NCBI RefSeq assembly: GCF_009755605.1
Contig: NZ_WPNZ01000013.1
Location: 124,001 to 188,000, forward strand
Length of the DNA stretch: 64,000 nucleotides
Reading direction: 5' to 3'
Origin: Streptomyces typhae
GTDB taxonomy: Bacteria; Actinomycetota; Actinomycetes; Streptomycetales; Streptomycetaceae
Within the stretch, counting starts at the first letter, position 1, and each line of letters starts with the position of its first letter. Below the pieces are notes generated by a model. It had not been told where the DNA came from. It saw nothing but the letters and a program-made list of their open reading frames with translations, and did not search any database. Made by a program: the position numbers and the translations under genes. This document shows, one piece after another, positions 34,442-43,695 of the stretch.

Positions 34442-35507
34442 CCTGCTCCTGCGCGTCCTCCAGAGGCCGTGCCGTGGTGATGCCCGCGAGCAGCCCCGCG
34501 CCCACCGTCACGGACGTCACGCTCAGGGCGTTGCCGACCGCCGCCACCAGCGCGAGCGCCGTCAGGGTCGCGCCCGCCGTGAGGACGACCTGCGTGGACC
34601 GCGGCGAGCGCCACAGGGCGAACAGCAGCCAGCCGAAGGCCGCCGCGAGCAGCGCGACGCCCACGAACCCCTGCTCGGCCGCCTGCTGGAGCAGCGCCGA
34701 ATGCGGTTTGGCGTCCGCGAGGAGGCCCTCGGTGACCGCGGGCGACGTCTCGCCGAACCGCCCCGGACCCACGCCGAGAGCCGGGTGGTCCGCGGCGAGC
34801 GCCTCGGCGTCCCGCCACATCCGCACCCGGAACGGCCCGAGCTGCCCCTCCAGGGACGTGGCGAGCCCCTCGGGCAGCACCCTGGCCGCCACGGTCCAGG
34901 CGAGCCCCGCCACCACGGCCGCGGTCAGCGCGAGCCCGGCGAGCACGAGCCCCCTGCGCCGCATCAGCGCCGTCGCGAGTGAACACAGCACGATCCCGGC
35001 GGACGCGATCACCCCGGCCGACGAACCCAGCAGCGCCGCCGCCACCACGACCCCCGCCGCGAGCAGCCGCAGCCAGGTCCGCAGCGCCCCGCGCGCCGCC
35101 CACGCCGCACAGCAGGCCGCACCCGCGGCCAGGGCCAGCAGGGCCGCCGTGGCGCCGACGGGGCCGAGCGGCGAGGAACTGACGGGCCCCGGCGTGACGT
35201 GCGGCGCGGCCGCCGCGAGCGCGATCCCGCCGAGCGCGCCCGCGCAGGGCGCGGCGACCGGCAGCAGCGCGCCCGCGATGCGCCCGCCCGCGTACCCGGC
35301 CGCCACCGCGAGGACGGCGAGCAGTATCCCGTCGGGCCTGCCGCCCCGCACACCGGTCGTGATCAGGACCCACGCCGCGCAGGCCGCGAGGATCGCCATG
35401 CCCAGGCTGTCGGCGGTGGCAGCGGTCGGTGCGGAGCCCGCGGCCCCCCGCCACCTGCGGGACCCGGCGGCGGTCGCGGCTGCCGCAGTGATCTTTCTCG
35501 ACGTCAC
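34398..35507 (-). CDS. O-antigen ligase/polymerase-like membrane protein
   Basis: 369 aa, about ten membrane helices. The motif ADHPALGVGPGRFGE followed by KPHSALLQQAAEQGFVG matches the periplasmic loop of the Wzy_C/O-antigen ligase family (G-GxxxF, then xHN/HS). The GTG at 35507 has GGGGGG upstream. Probably moves or polymerises a surface glycan; no glycan operon adjoins. Confidence 0.78.
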   Translation of the reverse strand: MTSRKITAAAATAAGSRRWRGAAGSAPTAATADSLGMAILAACAAWVLITTGVRGGRPDGILLAVLAVAAGYAGGRIAGALLPVAAPCAGALGGIALAAAAPHVTPGPVSSSPLGPVGATAALLALAAGAACCAAWAARGALRTWLRLLAAGVVVAAALLGSSAGVIASAGIVLCSLATALMRRRGLVLAGLALTAAVVAGLAWTVAARVLPEGLATSLEGQLGPFRVRMWRDAEALAADHPALGVGPGRFGETSPAVTEGLLADAKPHSALLQQAAEQGFVGVALLAAAFGWLLFALWRSPRSTQVVLTAGATLTALALVAAVGNALSVTSVTVGAGLLAGITTARPLEDAQEQVRPGRSRPSGAGRG

Positions 35508-35721
35508 CCGTCGCCCCCCGATGTGTGACGGTCCCGAGTGCCTGGCTGGTTCTTGACGCACGTCAGGGACGTAGGACCACGCTAGCGGCTGCGGACACCA
35601 GATGGGGACATCTTGCGCAGGAACGATCCGTCCGGGGCGGGGAAAGGAGTCTTCGGGGCAGCCGTGGAGGGCCCGCAGGCCGCGCTGTCGGTGTCCAGGT
35701 GACGCGCCGTACACTCCCCGA

Positions 35722-37314
35722 GTGACCGCCACCGCCGTTCCCACCGACGCGTCCGAGCAGACCGCACCGCAGCCCGGACCGGACACGCGTGCCGAGCGGC
35801 TGAAACGACGGCTTGTTCCGGCCGGTGCGGCCGTGCTCTCCGGAGTGCTCCTCTATCTGAGCTTCGCCCCGCGCGAGCTGTGGTGGCTCGCGCCCTTCGC
35901 GTTCGCCCTGCTCGGCTCCGTGCTGCACGGGCGGCGGCCCAGGGCGGGCTTCGGCCTCGGCATGCTCATGGGGCTCGGTTACTTCCTCCCCCTGCTGTCC
36001 TTCACGGGCGTCGACGTGGGGCCGGTGCCGTGGATCGCGCTCGCCGTGGCCGAGTCTGTGTTCCTCGGCCTGAGCGGCCTGGGCATCACCCTCGTGTCCC
36101 GGCTGCCGGCGTGGCCGGTGTGGGCCGGCGGCGTGTGGATCGTGGGGGAGGCGGCACGGGCGCGCTTCCCGTTCGAGGGCTTCCCCTGGGGCAAGGTCGC
36201 CTTCAGCCAGCCCGACGGCCTGTTCCTGCCGCTCGCCGCGCTCGGCGGCACCCCGCTGCTCGGCTTCGCCGTGGTCCTCTGCGGCTTCGGGCTCGGCGAC
36301 GTCGTACGCCGGCTCGTGGCCGACCGCCACGCGCGCGACCGGGCCCTCGTGACGTCCGCGGCGCTCGCCCTCGCCCCGGTGGTGGCGGGCGCGGCCGCCA
36401 CTCCGCTGGTGTCCACCGCCGCCGAGCACGGCACCGCCACCGTCGCCGTGATCCAGGGCAACGTGCCGCGCATGGGTCTCGACTTCAACGCCCAGCGGCG
36501 CGCGGTCCTCGACCACCACGTGCGCGAGACCCTGCGCCTCGCCGCCGAGGTCAGGGCGGGCAAGATGAAGCAGCCCGATCTGGTCCTGTGGCCGGAGAAC
36601 TCCTCGGACATCGACCCGTACACGAACGCCGACGCCCACGCCGTGATCGACAAGGCCGCCAAGGCCATCGGCGCCCCCGTCTCGGTCGGCGCCGTCGTCA
36701 CGGCGGAGGACGGCAAGCCGCGCAACCGGCAGATCCTGTGGGACCCGAGGACCGGCCCCGGCGCCGTGTACGACAAGCGGCACCTCCAGCCCTTCGGCGA
36801 GTACATGCCCTACCGCGGCTTCTTCCGTCTCTTCAGCTCCGACGTCGACCGCGCCGGTGTCTTCGAGCCCGGCGACGACCCGGTGGTGTTCGACATGGCG
36901 GGTACCGGGATCGGCCCGGTCACCTGCTACGAGGCCGCCTTCGACGACGTGGTCAGGGACCAGGTGCGCGAAGGCGCCGAGATCCTCTCCGTACCCAGCA
37001 ACAACGCCACGTTCGAGCGCAGCCAGATGACGTACCAGCAACTGGCCATAGACCGCGTGCGGGCCGTCGAGCACGGCCGTGCCGTCATGGTCCCCGTGAC
37101 CAGCGGCGTGAGCGCGGTGATCCGCCCGGACGGCACGATCGCCCAGCGCACTGGGATGTTCACCGCCGAGTCGCTGGTCGCCGATGTGCCGAAGCGCAGC
37201 TCCCTGACGCCCGCCACCCGCGTCGGCGCCTGGCCCGAACTGGTCCTCGCACTGGTGGGCGCCGCAGGTGTCGGCTGGGTGATCGCCCGACGCCGCACCG
37301 GGAGCGCCGGTTAG
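35722..37314 (+). CDS. lnt: Apolipoprotein N-acyltransferase (Lnt)
   Basis: 530 aa, GTG start. Six to seven N-terminal helices, then a nitrilase-type extracytoplasmic domain. The catalytic triad is Glu292 (LWPENSSD), Lys352 (YDKRHLQPFGEYMP) and Cys402 (VTCYEAAF). Lnt adds the third acyl chain to lipoproteins after Lgt and Lsp. Streptomyces usually has two Lnt paralogues; this sequence has a complete active site. Followed 9 bp later by a Nudix gene, probably one transcript. Confidence 0.92.
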   Translation: MTATAVPTDASEQTAPQPGPDTRAERLKRRLVPAGAAVLSGVLLYLSFAPRELWWLAPFAFALLGSVLHGRRPRAGFGLGMLMGLGYFLPLLSFTGVDVGPVPWIALAVAESVFLGLSGLGITLVSRLPAWPVWAGGVWIVGEAARARFPFEGFPWGKVAFSQPDGLFLPLAALGGTPLLGFAVVLCGFGLGDVVRRLVADRHARDRALVTSAALALAPVVAGAAATPLVSTAAEHGTATVAVIQGNVPRMGLDFNAQRRAVLDHHVRETLRLAAEVRAGKMKQPDLVLWPENSSDIDPYTNADAHAVIDKAAKAIGAPVSVGAVVTAEDGKPRNRQILWDPRTGPGAVYDKRHLQPFGEYMPYRGFFRLFSSDVDRAGVFEPGDDPVVFDMAGTGIGPVTCYEAAFDDVVRDQVREGAEILSVPSNNATFERSQMTYQQLAIDRVRAVEHGRAVMVPVTSGVSAVIRPDGTIAQRTGMFTAESLVADVPKRSSLTPATRVGAWPELVLALVGAAGVGWVIARRRTGSAG

Positions 37315-37323
37315 GGTCGCCGC

Positions 37324-37797
37324 ATGGCTACCCCTGACTTCATCCGCACCCTCCGCGCCGACGCGGGCCACCAACTCCTCTGGCTGCCCGGAGTCACCGC
37401 GATCGTCTTCGACGACGCGGGCCAGGTGCTCCTCGGCCGGCGGGCCGACAACGGCAAGTGGTCCGTCATCGGTGGCATCCCGGAGCCGGGTGAGCAGCCC
37501 GCCGAGTGCGCCGTGCGCGAGGTCTACGAGGAGACGGCCGTGCGCTGCGTCGCCGAGCGGGTGGTCCTGGTGGAGGCCCTCAAGCCGGTCACCTACCCCA
37601 ACGCGGACGTCTGCCAGTTCATGGACATCACGATCCGCTGCCGGGCCGTGGGCGACGGCGAGCCGCGCGTGAACGACGACGAGTCCCTGGAGGTCGGCTG
37701 GTTCGCGCTCGACGCGCTGCCCGACCTGCACGAGACCGGTCTGTTCCGGATCAAGCAGGCGATGGCGGACAGCCCCACCTGGTTCGACCGCGGCTGA
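37324..37797 (+). CDS. Nudix hydrolase
   Basis: 157 aa. The Nudix box is at about residues 50-72 (GGIPEPGEQPAECAVREVYEE), a good match to GX5EX7REUXEEXGU. N-terminal FIRTLRADAGHQLLWLPGV and C-terminal WFALDALPDL resemble the MutT/NDP-sugar-pyrophosphatase-like subgroup. Substrate unknown. Immediately follows lnt. Confidence 0.9.
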   Translation: MATPDFIRTLRADAGHQLLWLPGVTAIVFDDAGQVLLGRRADNGKWSVIGGIPEPGEQPAECAVREVYEETAVRCVAERVVLVEALKPVTYPNADVCQFMDITIRCRAVGDGEPRVNDDESLEVGWFALDALPDLHETGLFRIKQAMADSPTWFDRG

Positions 37798-37958
37798 GCG
37801 GGCCGGAGCCGGGGCCCCGCCGAGGGGCCGCGGGACGGGGCGCCCGGGACCGGCCGGAAGCGGCATGGTGACCACCCCGGACAGCATGTAACCTGCACGG
37901 ACATTGTTCGCGCGGAGGCCGCCGCGCCGCCGCGGGACCAGCGAGACAGGGGCGGGAG

Positions 37959-38666
37959 TTGAGCCGGAAGACCTATGGCCTGACGCTGCGCGGATTCGCC
38001 TGTGCGCTGCTGGCCCTTCAGGTCTGGCTCGTATGGCACCTCAGCACCTACGACGTCACGACCGTCATGTGGGAGTGCGACGGCGAGGGCTGCGGCAGCG
38101 ACCAGTTCGCGGCGATGGCGCCGGAGCTCGGCGTCGCTTCCGCCGCGCTGCTCGGCTTCGTCGCCGCGCGGTTCCTGCACCGGGCCACGGCGGGCGCGGT
38201 GATCGCCCTGAGCGCGTCCGGGGCCGCCGCGGGCTGGCACGACGCGGTGGCCGACGGCCGGGTCGACTACGGCACGGTCACCGACTTCATGCTCGTCGTG
38301 CCCGCGGGGCGGCACTCCGTCTCCTTCTGGCTGACATTCCTCCTCGCGGTGGCCGCCGCGGGCTGTCTCATCGCCCTGTGGGGCGGCGCCGTCAGCCTGC
38401 GCAGGACGGCCGCGCTGCGCAGGCTGCGCGCGGAGTTCAGCACGGCGGAGGCACGCCTGGAGGGCTGGCGCCCGGTGCGCGGCAGGCGCGGCGAGGTCAC
38501 CGTCGTCTTCCACGACACCCGGGGCGCCCGCCACGCCGTGCCCGTGGTCGTGGACCGCGCCGCCCTGGACCGGCCGGTGCTCGCCGTGTACGACCGCGGC
38601 CGCCCCGCCGACCCGGGGCGCACCCGGGTCGCGGTGCCCCGACGACGCATGCTGCGCTCACCATGA
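37959..38666 (+). CDS. Hypothetical membrane protein (four helices)
   Basis: 235 aa from the TTG at 37959 (G-rich stretch upstream). Helices at about 11-28, 52-72, 78-95 and 120-142, then a cytoplasmic domain with RRGEVTVVFHDTRGARHAV and Arg-rich end. No family recognised. It and the next gene share a plan (membrane helices followed by a small beta domain handling an RxxxP-rich segment), so they may be functional partners. Confidence 0.6.
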   Translation: MSRKTYGLTLRGFACALLALQVWLVWHLSTYDVTTVMWECDGEGCGSDQFAAMAPELGVASAALLGFVAARFLHRATAGAVIALSASGAAAGWHDAVADGRVDYGTVTDFMLVVPAGRHSVSFWLTFLLAVAAAGCLIALWGGAVSLRRTAALRRLRAEFSTAEARLEGWRPVRGRRGEVTVVFHDTRGARHAVPVVVDRAALDRPVLAVYDRGRPADPGRTRVAVPRRRMLRSP

Positions 38667-38697
38667 GGCCCCGGACAGCCGCCGTGAGGACCCCGGC

Positions 38698-39321
38698 ATG
38701 AGGCACTCCGTACGCCGCTTCCTCGCCCTGGACGTGCTGCTCGGTGCCGCCGTCGTGGGCCTGGCGTTCGCCGCGCTCGCCGAGGGTGTCGTCGACGGGC
38801 CAGGCTGGCTCCTGTACGTCGGCCTGACCACGACCGCGTTCGCGCTCACCCTCCTGGGCGCGGTCGCCGAGCACGGGCACGGCGGCGCCGCGTCCGGGCT
38901 GCGCCCGGGGGGTCCGCGCGCCTACGCGCCCGCCCTGGTGCACTCGGTGCGGTCCGTGCACGGGGAGTCCGGCAGGCTCGTCCTCGACCCGCGGGCCACC
39001 GGTGCCCTGTTCGCCTTCGACCTGACCGTCGTCCCGGAGGGCCGCCGTCCGTTCCGGGTCGAGGTGCGCCACCCCCTCGACGTACAGGACCTGCTGCACC
39101 GGGGCCGTGCCGTCGTCGAGTACGACCCGCGCCAGCCCTGGCGCGTGGTCCTGCCGGACCGGCCGCCCCACGAGTGGCTGGCGCGCGCCGAGCGCCTCGA
39201 CGAGGACGTCGCGGCCACCGCGGGCGGGTCCCCGCGCGGCCTTCCGCCCGGCGCGCACGTCCTGGTCACCGGGGCCCTCGTCGCGGCAGGCCTGGTGGGG
39301 GCCCTGCACTTGGCGGGATGA
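38698..39321 (+). CDS. Hypothetical membrane protein (three helices)
   Basis: 207 aa. Two N-terminal helices (about 10-29 and 36-57), a soluble beta domain (ATGALFAFDLTVVPEG, VEYDPRQPWRVVLPDRP) and a C-terminal helix (about 187-205). The domain resembles DUF3592-like membrane-anchored domains, but this is weak. 31 bp after the previous gene, probably co-transcribed. Confidence 0.6.
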   Translation: MRHSVRRFLALDVLLGAAVVGLAFAALAEGVVDGPGWLLYVGLTTTAFALTLLGAVAEHGHGGAASGLRPGGPRAYAPALVHSVRSVHGESGRLVLDPRATGALFAFDLTVVPEGRRPFRVEVRHPLDVQDLLHRGRAVVEYDPRQPWRVVLPDRPPHEWLARAERLDEDVAATAGGSPRGLPPGAHVLVTGALVAAGLVGALHLAG

Positions 39322-39378
39322 GGTCCCGGCCGGTGGCCGGGCGAGGTGTCGTCGGCGCTCCGTTAGCCTGAGGGCACG

Positions 39379-40608
39379 ATGAACCGTTTGAGCACGTCAT
39401 GGGGCGAGTACGACCTCACCCGCTTCCCCGAGGACCCGCGGGACCGACTGCGCGCCTGGTCCGCGGCCGACGCCTATCTGCTGCGGCACCTGGCGGGCGA
39501 GGTCCCTGAGGCCTTCGCGGGCGCCGGGCCCGGGGCGGGAACCGGTGGACCGGCGCCCGGGGCGGGAACCGGTGGACCGGTGGACCTGGACGGCACGGTG
39601 GCCGTCGTCGGGGACCGCTGGGGAGCCCTGACCACCGCCCTCGCCGCGCACCGGCCGGTGCAGATCACCGACTCCCACCTCGCCCGGCAGGCGACCCTCG
39701 CCAACCTCGCCCGCGCCGGCCGCCCCACGGACGGGATCCGGCTCTCGACGACCAGGGACACCCCGCCGGAGCGCGTCGACGTGCTCCTGGTCCGGGTGCC
39801 CAAGAGCCTGGCGCTCCTGGAGGACCAGCTCCACCGGATCGCCCCGGCCCTGCACGCGGACAGCGTGGTCGTCGGCACCGGCATGGTCACCGAGATCCAC
39901 ACCTCGACCCTGGAACTCTTCGAGCGGATCGTCGGACCGACCCGCACGTCCCTCGCCCGGCAGAAGGCACGCCTGATCCTCAGCACCCCGGACCCGGACC
40001 TGCGGCCGGGCCCGAGCCCCTGGCCGCGCAGCTACGTCCTGCCCGGCGACGCGGGCGCGGGCGCGGGCCTGACGGCCGTGAACCACGCGGGGATCTTCTG
40101 CGCCGAGCGCCTGGACATCGGCACCCGCTTCTTCCTGGAGCACCTGCCGACCGGCCGCGGCGGTGCGCACGTCGTGGACCTGGGATGCGGCAACGGCGTG
40201 CTCGGCACGGCGGCGGCGGTCGCCGCCCCGGACGCCCGGGTCACCTTCGTCGACGAGTCGTACCAGGCCGTCGCCTCCGCCGAGGCCACCTTCCGTGCGA
40301 ACACCGGCGCGGGCGCCAAGGCGGAGTTCGTGGCCGGGGACGCCCTGACGGCGATGGAGCCGGACTCCGTCGACCTGGTCCTGAACAACCCGCCCTTCCA
40401 CAGCCATCAGGCGACGACCGACGCCACCGCCCAGCGCATGTTCCGCGGGGCGCGGGCGGCCCTGCGCCCCGGCGGTGAGCTGTGGGTTGTCGGCAACCGG
40501 CACCTCGGCTACCACGTGCGCCTCAAGCGGCTCTTCGGCAACGGCAACGTCGACGTCGTCGCGAGCAACCGCAAGTTCGTGATCCTGCGGGCGGTGCGCC
40601 GCCGGTGA
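39379..40608 (+). CDS. RlmG/RsmC-like rRNA guanine methyltransferase
   Basis: 409 aa. N-terminal degenerate methyltransferase domain (about 1-200) followed by a catalytic SAM domain: VDLGCGNGVLGTAAA (SAM motif I) and LNNPPFHSHQATTD (motif IV, NPPF). This two-domain plan is that of RlmG (23S G1835) and RsmC (16S G1207). Residues about 47-67 carry a duplicated GPGAGTGGPAPGAGTG stretch from a 25-bp perfect DNA repeat. Overlaps the AlkB-like gene by GTGA. Confidence 0.85.
   Translation: MNRLSTSWGEYDLTRFPEDPRDRLRAWSAADAYLLRHLAGEVPEAFAGAGPGAGTGGPAPGAGTGGPVDLDGTVAVVGDRWGALTTALAAHRPVQITDSHLARQATLANLARAGRPTDGIRLSTTRDTPPERVDVLLVRVPKSLALLEDQLHRIAPALHADSVVVGTGMVTEIHTSTLELFERIVGPTRTSLARQKARLILSTPDPDLRPGPSPWPRSYVLPGDAGAGAGLTAVNHAGIFCAERLDIGTRFFLEHLPTGRGGAHVVDLGCGNGVLGTAAAVAAPDARVTFVDESYQAVASAEATFRANTGAGAKAEFVAGDALTAMEPDSVDLVLNNPPFHSHQATTDATAQRMFRGARAALRPGGELWVVGNRHLGYHVRLKRLFGNGNVDVVASNRKFVILRAVRRR
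39529..39580 (+). repeat. 25-bp perfect direct repeat in the methyltransferase gene
   Basis: Copies at 39529-39553 and 39556-39580, period 27 (nine codons), in frame. Confidence 0.9.
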
Positions 40609-41303
40609 CCGGCGAGCTGTTCCCGCGCGAGCGCGCCGAGCCGGGTCCGGGCGCCGTCCACGTGCCGGACTGGCTCGCTCCCGCCCGGCAGCGCGCACTC
40701 GTCGAGGCGTGCCGTGCCTGGGCGCGGCCCCCGGCCGGCCTGCGCACGGTCCACCTGCCCGGCGGCGGCACCATGACCGCCCGGCAGGTGTGCCTGGGAT
40801 GGCACTGGTACCCGTACGGCTACGCGCGCACCGCCGTCGACGGGGACGGCGCACCGGTGAAGCCCATGCCCGCGTGGCTCGCGGACCTCGGGCGGACGGC
40901 GGTGCGGGCGGCGTTCCCCGACGGCGGGACGGCCGCGTACGGCGTCGGCGGCACGGCGCACGACGACGGCGCCCCGACCCCCGCGTACGACATCGCGCTG
41001 ATCAACTTCTATGGCGCGGACGCCCGCATGGGCATGCACCGCGACAGCGACGAGCAGTCCACGGCCCCCGTCGTGTCGCTGAGCCTCGGCGACACCTGCG
41101 TCTTCCGCTTCGGCACCACCGAGTCGCGCGGCCGGCCGTACACGGACATCGAACTGCGCAGCGGCGACCTGATGGTGTTCGGCGGGCCCTCGCGGCTCGC
41201 CTACCACGGGGTGCCGAAGGTGTACGCGGACACGGCGCCGCCCGGCCTCGGACTCGCCGGGCGGCTCAACATCACACTGCGGGTGAGCGGGCTCGGCGGG
41301 TGA
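40605..41303 (+). CDS. AlkB-like 2-oxoglutarate/Fe(II)-dependent dioxygenase
   Basis: 232 aa. Iron ligands His145 and Asp147 (GMHRDSDE) and His201 (YHGVPKVY); NITLRVSG supplies the 2OG-binding Arg. LINFYGADARMG is the AlkB nucleotide-recognition region. AlkB repairs alkylated DNA bases by oxidative demethylation; RNA or protein substrates are possible for paralogues. Translationally coupled to the rRNA methyltransferase gene. Confidence 0.88.
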   Translation: MTGELFPRERAEPGPGAVHVPDWLAPARQRALVEACRAWARPPAGLRTVHLPGGGTMTARQVCLGWHWYPYGYARTAVDGDGAPVKPMPAWLADLGRTAVRAAFPDGGTAAYGVGGTAHDDGAPTPAYDIALINFYGADARMGMHRDSDEQSTAPVVSLSLGDTCVFRFGTTESRGRPYTDIELRSGDLMVFGGPSRLAYHGVPKVYADTAPPGLGLAGRLNITLRVSGLGG

Positions 41304-41391
41304 GAGCGGGCTCGGCCGAGGAGCCATGGGTCACTGGGCCCTAGGCTGCATCCCGCACCACCGCGAACCCCGAACCTCCAGGAGCCCCCGC

Positions 41392-41934
41392 GTGTTCGAC
41401 GCCGTACCGGACCTCCCGTACCCCGACAGCCTGCGCCCGGACGAGGCGCCCGCGCCGCATCCGTTGCTCGCGCCGGTGCTCGGCCTCCTCGGCACCTGGC
41501 ACGGCAGGGGCCGCGGCACGTACCCGACCCTCGCCGAGGACTTCACGTACGCGCAGGAGGTGACGTTCAGCCACGACGGCCGGCCGTTCCTGCGCTACGA
41601 CGCCCGCGCGTGGCTGGTGGCCGCGGACGGGGCGGCGCTGCGGCCGTCCGCCCGCGAGAGCGGCTGGTGGCGGCTGGGGCCCGACGGCCGGGTGGAGGCG
41701 TTGATCACCCAGCCGACGGGCATCGCGGAGGTCGCCGTGGGCCGTGTGTCCGGCACCACGGTCGACCTGGCCGCGGACCAGGTGGCCCGGACCGCCACCG
41801 CCAAGGAGGTCGACGCCACCCGGCGCCGCTACACCCTGGGCGACGACGGCCTGCTCACGTTCACGCACGACCTCGCGGCCGTCGGGCAGCCGTTGCAGCA
41901 CCATCTGCGGGCGGAGCTGCGGCGCGGGAAGTAG
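41392..41934 (+). CDS. Nitrobindin-like haem-binding beta-barrel protein
   Basis: 180 aa, GTG start with AGGAG upstream. GTWHGRGRGTYPT is the nitrobindin/THAP4-type signature and the C-terminal QPLQHHLRAEL contains the expected proximal His. These ten-stranded barrels bind haem and convert peroxynitrite. No signal peptide. Confidence 0.85.
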   Translation: MFDAVPDLPYPDSLRPDEAPAPHPLLAPVLGLLGTWHGRGRGTYPTLAEDFTYAQEVTFSHDGRPFLRYDARAWLVAADGAALRPSARESGWWRLGPDGRVEALITQPTGIAEVAVGRVSGTTVDLAADQVARTATAKEVDATRRRYTLGDDGLLTFTHDLAAVGQPLQHHLRAELRRGK

Positions 41935-41946
41935 CCGCGGGTGCCG

Positions 41947-43386
41947 TCAGCCGCCGTACCGCAGGGAGATCGTGTCACCGAGCCGGATCACCTTGTTCCG
42001 GGTCGCGGTCGCCGCCGCGCCGCCGTCGACCGCGGCCTTCCACGTCGAACCGCCGCTGTTGGCCTTGCCGTTGACAGCGGTGATCGTGCCGGTGCCGCTG
42101 CCGGGCGTGACCGACGTGACGCAGTTCGCCGGGGTGGCCGAGGCGCCCGCCGCGTCCAGGACCGCGCCGAGGGTGGTGGTCGCCGCGGTCGGTGTGAAGG
42201 AGACCGAGCAGACCTTGAGGGAGGTGCCGTCGTCGACCGTCAGGGCCAGGTCGGCGGGGGTGCCCGGGGTGAAGTCGGCGGTGGACACCCAGCGGGTGGC
42301 GCCCGCGGTGGCCGGGGCCGGGGGAGCGGTGACGAAGCCGCCGCCCGCCACCGCGCGCAGCCCGTCGATGGAGGCGTACGCCGACGGCGCGGTGTCGCTC
42401 GGCACGTACTTGAAGCCGCCGCCCGGCTTGAACTGCTGGGCGATCAGGAAGTCCACCGGCGTCCTTCCCGCGGGGGTGAGGAAGTCGCCGGTCTGCGGGT
42501 TGATGCCGCAGGCGTTCAGGCCGGAGACGGCCCAGCCGTTGGAGTCGGTGTTGACGCCGAACATGGCGTTGAAGGCACCGGAGTTGTTGATGAGCTTCGA
42601 CTTCAGGAACGCCTTCGCCCGGGTGACGGCGGGGTCGGTCGCGGGCACCCCGGACACGCACAGGGAGGCCATGGCGGCGCCCGTCATGTCGATGTCGCTC
42701 ACGGCGGCGAGCTTCGCGGGGTCGCCCTCGGCCTTCTCGAAGTTCCAGCCGCCGTCGTCGTGCTGGTTGGCGCGGACCGTGGCGACGGACCGGTCGAGCA
42801 GCGGCCCCGGCACCCGCTGGGCCCCGGCCTGGGTCCTCGCCCCGCCGAGGGCGATCAGCGCGAACACCGTGCCGTTGAAGTTGGTCGGCGAACCCCAGTA
42901 GCCGGGTGCGGAGTTCTGCCAGTACGCGTACGTGTCGGCGATCAGGTTGCGGCTCGCCGACACCCGGGCCGGGTCGATGCCCGCGGAGTAGGCGTTGATG
43001 ATGCCGCGTTCGAAGTCCGTGACCACGGGTGAGGTGCCGGGCCAGGAAGCTGCGGCGAGGTGGTCGCGGTAGACGGTGCGGGCGTTCTTCGAGGTGTCGC
43101 CGCCCGGGGTGACGTCGACGGCCGCGGTGCCCGCGGCGGCGAACGCCGAGAACGCCCATTCGTTGGACAGGCCCGCGCCCGCGTAGGAGCCGTCGGCTCC
43201 CTGGAGGGATCTGAGGTACGACACGCCGTTGGTCTTGGACGTGGCTATCTGCGCGGGCGTGGACGTGGCGGTCGCGGGGACCGCCGTGAGGAGCAGGGCG
43301 CCGAGGGCGCCGAAGGTGGCAGCTGCGGCGAGCAGGGTGCGGCGGGCGGCGCGGGCCGGTGCCGGGGCGCTTGCGGTGGGGGTCAT
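41947..43386 (-). CDS. Secreted transcobalamin-like protein (alpha/alpha toroid plus DUF4430-like domain)
   Basis: 479 aa with a Sec signal (cleavage near residue 41, VPATATS). Residues about 45-345 form a squalene-oxidase/prenyltransferase-like toroid of QxxDGSY or DDGGWNF repeat helices. The final 120 residues match the DUF4430/transcobalamin C-terminal domain: TTLGAVLDAAGA, a GTITAVNG turn, STWKAAVDG and LGDTISLRYGG. The same two domains make human intrinsic factor and transcobalamin. No anchor, so released or wall-associated. A minus-strand cobalamin riboswitch lies just upstream, and AGGAGG precedes the ATG. Function inferred: extracellular cobalamin binding. A toroid carrying an unrelated ligand is the alternative. 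Confidence 0.75.
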   Translation of the reverse strand: MTPTASAPAPARAARRTLLAAAATFGALGALLLTAVPATATSTPAQIATSKTNGVSYLRSLQGADGSYAGAGLSNEWAFSAFAAAGTAAVDVTPGGDTSKNARTVYRDHLAAASWPGTSPVVTDFERGIINAYSAGIDPARVSASRNLIADTYAYWQNSAPGYWGSPTNFNGTVFALIALGGARTQAGAQRVPGPLLDRSVATVRANQHDDGGWNFEKAEGDPAKLAAVSDIDMTGAAMASLCVSGVPATDPAVTRAKAFLKSKLINNSGAFNAMFGVNTDSNGWAVSGLNACGINPQTGDFLTPAGRTPVDFLIAQQFKPGGGFKYVPSDTAPSAYASIDGLRAVAGGGFVTAPPAPATAGATRWVSTADFTPGTPADLALTVDDGTSLKVCSVSFTPTAATTTLGAVLDAAGASATPANCVTSVTPGSGTGTITAVNGKANSGGSTWKAAVDGGAAATATRNKVIRLGDTISLRYGG

Positions 43387-43504
43387 GTCGGGGCCTCCTG
43401 GGAGAGGGGGCGGCGGCCTCACGTCCCTCCGCGACCGGAGCTCCCGCGAGGGCGGACCCGTACCGGACGACACGCGGCCGTCGCCCGAGCGCGTGGGTTC
43501 GACG

Positions 43505-43607
43505 TCCGTTGGTGCAGCGCCGGTTGGGCATTCGGGCTCGGCCCGGCACCTCGCCGGTCCACACCGCTGCGCGTCAGCTCTGGATTCGCACCAGATTCCC
43601 CCACTCG
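43505..43607 (-). promoter_or_regulatory. Cobalamin riboswitch (minus strand)
   Basis: On the minus strand the core GGTGCGAATCC then GCTGACGCGCAGCGGT (43562-43600 region) matches the conserved cobalamin aptamer core. A possible B12 box (GAGCCCGAATGCCC...) follows at about 43515-43535. It leads into the transcobalamin-like gene at 43386 after about 120 nt of expression platform. The core is convincing; the B12 box assignment is tentative. Confidence 0.75.
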
Positions 43608-43695
43608 GCAGCACAGGACGGTACTCGAACCCCACACAACCCGCACACCCTTGCCACCTCGTTCGCAACTGTGCTCTAATTCGGCCGAATTCCAA

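Noticed and set aside
40605..41303. Reading the AlkB-like gene and the 2OG oxygenase at 54309 as paralogues
   Set aside because: They share the Fe(II) motif only; flanking sequence and overall fold signatures differ.
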